Assembly: GCF_047948215.1 (NCBI RefSeq)
Contig: NC_134460.1
Span: 151,022,049-151,086,048 of the forward strand
Source of the DNA: Lycorma delicatula
Lineage: Eukaryota > Arthropoda > Insecta > Hemiptera > Fulgoridae
Direction: 5' to 3'
Length of the DNA stretch: 64,000 nt
Positions 59,421-64,000 of the stretch are shown here, in pieces. Within the stretch, counting starts at the first letter, position 1, and the number at the start of each line of letters is the position of its first letter. Below the pieces are notes generated by a model. It was not told the DNA's origin. It made no database searches and saw only the letters and a list, made by a program, of their open reading frames with translations. The position numbers and the translations under genes were made by a program.

Positions 59421-60061
59421 TCCCCGACCGTTTTAACGTCCTAATAATAAATAGTAATATAATCAAACAAATAGACGAACGGGTGAAACACAATCTAAAT
59501 TTTAAAATACAAAAGTTTTTACTTTTTTTTCCTTTAATATATTCTTGAATTAATTTACAATTATTATTATTTATGTTTTCTTTATCTATTGTAATTCAGT
59601 TTCATTAGAACAACGAGTACAATATTAAAAATCAGTGTTTGTTAATTAGTTCGTATAAGATAATTGTATATTTCTTTTCTAATATATAATGGGATTTTTT
59701 TTATTAAAATAAGATTGCAAGTTAATTAAATTTGAATTAAAATTTTTAACTCTAACCTTTATAACTTTTTTAAATTATATTGTATTAACATAATAACGGT
59801 TACTTAGTTTTGAAAATAGCGAATTACACTGTTTTGTGCTTACTGAACTGTGAATTTAAAAGAAAATATAAATAAATGCCTTTAAACATTACAATTACTC
59901 GATTATAAACATAAGCGGTTCTTAAAATCGTTAATATTCAATTTTACTGCTGTAAAATCCATTTTGTTCAAAACATTAAAAAAATATAAAATTATTAAAA
60001 AACTATCAGTTGTCCTTTTCTTTAGTTTGGGGGTTTATATATAAGGAATATTGTCGATTAA
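59421..60061. other. No feature seen
   Basis: AT-rich stretch in the CpG-rich compartment without recognisable coding sequence. A CpG-poorer patch lies around 59500-59800. Confidence 0.45.
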
Positions 60062-60640
60062 AAATATCCCTTTTCGGACACCGGAAGGCGGAGGTAAATT
60101 TCAGCTTTGCTAAGTAGGAGATAAAAAATATTTCCACCTTAAACTTAAGAAACTAACTTAAAATTTACTCGATACGACAAAACGGTTGCATGTGAAAAAA
60201 GTTTCACAAGTTTAGCGTACGAGAAGCCCCAACATGTTACAATTCCAGCGATATTTTGGACTTCCCTTGCCCTAAGGATACCGATACTTATTTCAGACAT
60301 AAGTTAAAGGGAACGTTTAGTAGACCGACTACCACTTTAAACCGATTCGATACTGCGCCTAATAAAGGAAATACGATTGGTCTTCCAAACCCCACGAGTT
60401 TTACCCCCTGGGGCGAAGGTTGGTTATATCAAAATACTTTATCAGACAATTTTTAAGCCCTTATCCAAATAACGGTAGGAACTCTAAACCGATTCGATGT
60501 TTTACATTAACTACGAAGTTAAAGGGATAATTTTTTTTCCGAAAAAGCCCCCCCGTTACCAGTCTTACGGTCAGATTTTGGCCGTTAACAAACTCGACCG
60601 AGATGTTAGGTCGTTATATTTTACGAATCGCTGGAATTAC
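60062..60640 (-). repeat. Dispersed 650-bp repeat, copy B
   Basis: Reverse-strand match to 30226-30885. Where the two differ, copy B often has CG and copy A TG or CA (ctcggtcgag versus ctctgtcaag; ttaacggcca versus ttaatggtca). No shared coding frame. Confidence 0.78.
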
Positions 60641-60662
60641 GAAAAGAAAGGTCGATAAAGGT

Positions 60663-61618
60663 CGGAATATAATGAAGAGTTATACAGAGGAAATAAATTA
60701 GAAATCGGTGTTACAGGAAGTAGAAAAGGCCGAAGTGGATGATGAAAAGGGAGATACAATACCGAGATCTAAATTTAAGAAAGCGTTAAAACATCTGAAC
60801 GGCTGGAAGGCTACTGGGATAGAGAGGATACCTGCAGAATTACTGCGCTGTACGGGTCGAATAAGATAGATAGGGACTACACAAACCGGTGTGTAATATT
60901 TACGAAAAAGGAGAACTTCCATCAGACTTCAAAAAGAGTGTTATTGCCATTATACCAAAGAAAAAAGGAGAAAAGTGCGAAGAATACAGACCGACCGGCT
61001 TAACTACTCGTGCATAAAAAATCTTAATTTGAATTGTGTACACAACAATTAAGAGGAGAGAGTGGAAGAAGTGTTACGAGAACACCGATTTGGTTTCAGA
61101 AAAAGTATAGCGACAAGGGAAGCAAATTTAGCACTCGGATTAATAGTAGAAAGAAATTAAAGAAAAAACACCGACGGACTTGGCTTTCACAGACTTAGAA
61201 AAGTTATTTGATAACGTACAACGGAATAAAATGTTTCAACATTTAAAAAAACTTAGAATTCGGGTATAGAAAAAGAAGAACAATTGCTAACACTTACAGG
61301 AACCTAACTGCAACAGTAATAATCAAACAACATAAGAAAAAGTTTTCACAAAAAAGGGAGTCTGACAGGGATGTTTCCTATTCTTGCTGCTTTGTAATAT
61401 TTACATAGAACCAGCAGTTAATGATGTTTTTATAGAACAAGCGGGAAACCGATGAAGAGAGAAGGCGTTTGGAAAAATACGGCTTCAAGAGACAGACGTA
61501 TGGCCACATATTAAGGCATCCTAGAATAGTCGCTTTAATATTGGAGGGACATGTACGCGGGATGAAATGTGCAGGTAGGTGAGGCTGCATCAAACCAGTC
61601 AAATGACCGAAGACAAAA
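60663..61618 (+). mobile_element. RTE retrotransposon, copy 3 (old, internally deleted)
   Basis: Starts at the YTEELYGGNELE stretch of the RTE linker (here NEELYRGNKLE) and ends aaccagtcaaatgaccgaag plus acaaaaaa. It covers most of the RT with many stops. A deletion near 61430-61450 removes the region from LYMELAVNDV to the DEERSIWKN stretch, including the catalytic FADD box. It differs from copies 1 and 2 at many sites. Confidence 0.85.
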
Positions 61619-62240
61619 AAGAAACATTTATTTTTGGTATTAATAGATAACTTGATAAAATGTCAGCTTAAAAACACCATAGACCGACGGCTAAATTTAA
61701 ATTTCTGTGTACACAGAAAGCGGTTTGTAGTAATTAATTACATTCTCTTTCGCCCTGTCAGCGTATTTTTGTAGAGTTGACGATCGAAGAGCCCTTTGTT
61801 TACGCCATCCTCTCAACGGTACTGAAAAAACAATTAAATCGCTTTCATACTCTTTCCACCGACTAAATTAGAAAAGGAAACGAACAAAGATCGTTACACA
61901 TAAACCCGCGAAGTAAAAAAAAAAACTACCTTCAGCACGCCAGGGTCGGCACTACGGTATAGACTACTTTCTCCCTCGCGGTCTCGCGTGCAGCTTCCTA
62001 TACGCACACGTGCGAAACAGCAAAACATCACGCCGCTGGAACTGTGAAGCGCACGATTTTGTATCTTTTTCATAAACCGGCGATGGCTACTGACATTAGC
62101 CGTTTGATTAAGTATAAAGAAAGAATTAATCAAAAAAGATTAATTATATTAATTGTTATCGAAAATATCAGGGGGAAATGTGGCGTGCTCCAGTTCCAGT
62201 GCCTATACGCGAGCCGCCACTGCTTATAACAGTTATATTA
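61619..62240. other. GC-rich, CpG-dense patch
   Basis: Around 61900-62240 the sequence is clearly richer in GC and CpG than anything else in the window (cgccagggtcggcactacgg, cctcgcggtctcgcgtgc, acgcgagccgccactgc). It could be a promoter-like CpG cluster or the 5' end of an unrecognised element. No clear gene follows on either strand; short frames at 61894-62133 (-) and 62044-62229 (+) are unmatched. Confidence 0.4.
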
Positions 62241-63890
62241 ATCTACATCCAAACTGCATTATTTAATAATTTTTTTTTCTTTCATATAAAATATAATGGA
62301 CCTTATCCGATATAGAACTGCACGGTTTAAACGTTTTTCTTTACATTTGACCCGTTAAAATAACTCGACTGTTAGCAGTAATTAGTGAATTAACAAAAAT
62401 CCATCAGAATAAAAACCCTATTAGGAAATACTGTTTTATTTACAGGTCCTTATTTTTTTTTAAAGGTGTTCTTCAGACAGATCTCTTCATATCGTCGATA
62501 GAGAAGCGGTGATTATAATATCTTTGGTATGTTAAAATATCAATTTTCATTGTTGTTTATCAATTCGTTTTTATCCTAATTAATTTTTAATCGTTATTCT
62601 TTCTTTTTACGTGAGAATAAATAATTACATTAAATTATCGCAAATAAAAATATTCATTTTTACCTTTTTATCGAAAAAGAGAATAAATTTTTCTTAACAT
62701 TTTTTTTACAAAAACGCTTAGAAAAGCATTTTTCAGGAATTTTATACGATCGCTAACTTAGTAATATCGTTGTTAAAAATAAGTATTATCGCTTGTAAAC
62801 CTATTTAGATATCGATTTGAGAGTAATTGCAGTATCTGCTTTACGTTCTACTGTATAAAGCAAATTGGACACGCATTAATAAAAAAATAAAAAGGACACA
62901 AAACAAAATAAACTTTTAAAACCTCCTCGAAACAGAATTCTTACGTATAGTTACGAACCGCACCAAACAAATCCTAAATTTAAATACGAATAAAATTTTT
63001 GCAATCCGCTTCTCAGGAAGACAAATATTGCGAGTAACATTTCCGTTGTCTACATTACGTAAAAGTTTTAGACTTATAAGTCCAAACGATTCGATTACTT
63101 TTAAGACCGTTTTGGTTCATAAATAGCCTAATAAAAGTAAATAACAATAAATACTGTAGAAACGAATCGTTTTTTTATTTGATGTTTTCATTCGGCGCCG
63201 ACCGAATCGACTTATTTATAAATTGATTACTCGGCAGCTATATTTTAGGTTACATCAACTCTGACAAACCGCGACAGACGATAAAGTATTATACAAATAC
63301 CGGTAAGGAGTAACAAATCGAGTAACCCGGTCGGTACATTACTGCAATTTAACTTCAATTTCTTTTTTTTTTATGTCTGTACAATTTTTCTGAAACAAAT
63401 TATTCCGCTTTAATGAGAAAAGGCCAGTTTTGTCTTAAATGCCGCACGTCCCCCCGATCTAAGCAACGTATCGATACGAATAAATAAGGACATTAACGGG
63501 TTTTCATCTAGCCTAATGAAAAATCGTGAGGTCTTTTGACTTTTATGCCGAGATTTTAACGACCGAGAATGCTGTTCAATTGCCGCTTTTAATAGCGCAT
63601 CTTAAAAACCGCAATTACAATTGTTATTTTTACATTTGGGGGCCGGTAGAAAATGTTTGATTCTCGATGCGGTCGCTAGACGAAAAGCTTTGAAAATCAA
63701 CGATACTATTTTTTATGAAAATAGTTCGAAAATTTGACGGGTCGAAGAGGTCCAAACCAAACGGAGGCAGAAGAGGGATTTTTGTGGCAGTATCTTATAA
63801 ACGACTCGGTCGGTGAACTTATACGTATTTTGTTTTAACCGATTTGGTTTAATATTATAGGGTTAGGTAGAAGGTAAAAAAGTAATACCA
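62241..63890. other. No gene seen
   Basis: Moderately AT-rich, CpG-rich DNA. Around 63640-63800 some words (cggaggcagaagagggattt, ttgtggcagtatctt) weakly resemble the dispersed repeat at 30226 and 60062. Nothing else recognised. Confidence 0.4.
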
Positions 63891-63892
63891 AG

Positions 63893-63894
<2 letters not shown>

Positions 63895-63931
<37 letters not shown>
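63895..63931. repeat. (TA)n microsatellite
   Basis: About 18 TA units near the right edge of the window. Confidence 0.95.
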
Positions 63932-63936
<5 letters not shown>

Positions 63937-64000
63937 GTTCATTAAGAATGTAGAATGTAGAAAATACATACATGAAGGTCCAAAAAAAGGCGAAGAGTCA

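Larger units (their letters stand above)
57573..64000. other. CpG-rich compartment
   Basis: By hand count 57601-57840 has about 17 CpG and 62941-63180 about 13, while 53761-54000 has 1 and 1-240 has 2. The change falls at the 3' end of RTE copy 2. AT content stays fairly high, so this is chiefly a CpG difference. The block still holds repeats related to those in the rest of the window. Confidence 0.85.

Overview
This is AT-rich, intron-rich animal DNA, most likely from an insect. The mix of mobile elements (RTE-, R1- and Penelope-type retroelements, several mariner lineages, two tRNA-derived SINE families) would suit a hemipteran with a large genome, but the species cannot be fixed from the sequence. 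The one recognisable host gene is a homologue of ASCC3, the double-cassette Ski2-like helicase of the ASC-1 complex. It lies on the minus strand. The stop codon is at 5912 and the first recognisable segment (Walker A of helicase cassette 1) ends at 45545. Fourteen exon-like segments plus one duplicated exon are spread over about 40 kb.

The ASCC3 locus looks broken. There is a 10-nt frameshifting deletion near 42409. Homology stops directly after the DEVH box at 42152. Cassette 1 lacks its Sec63 region and cassette 2 its Walker A region (nothing is found at 24715-28169). Cassette 2 also has an AA in place of an AG acceptor at 9687-9688, an R-to-H change in motif VI, and lacks most of its Sec63 region. 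A 225-nt exon is duplicated in tandem within an 869-bp repeat (27904-29669). About 2.6 kb of unique coding sequence is present, against about 6.6 kb for a full-length gene. No N-terminal exons were seen up to 64000. A young unprocessed pseudogene is the best reading; misassembly or base errors are the main alternative.

The introns are a mobile-element scrapyard. 11950-17460: mariner remnants beside a Penelope-like element (PLE) interrupted by an RTE retrotransposon with a 13-bp target duplication. 19200-23770: an RTE-like LINE (-) split by an R1-like LINE (+) that itself holds a SINE. 25250-26640: R1-like endonuclease and gag remnants. 32643-33884 and 38241-39521: mariner copies with inverted terminal repeats. 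35925-36715: a degraded RTE copy with a nested SINE. 39561-39806: a set of interleaved inverted repeats.

Upstream of the gene, 46496-51213 is a 4.7-kb palindrome with two arms of about 2.08 kb. Each arm carries a GIY-YIG remnant of a PLE and a hammerhead-ribozyme-like motif. A second long RTE copy lies at 54315-57572. At its 3' edge the base composition changes abruptly: 57573-64000 is much richer in CpG and contains a decayed LINE ORF1 (PHD finger), an old RTE copy, a dispersed repeat and a GC-rich patch. No tRNA or rRNA genes, CRISPR arrays or prokaryotic features were seen.
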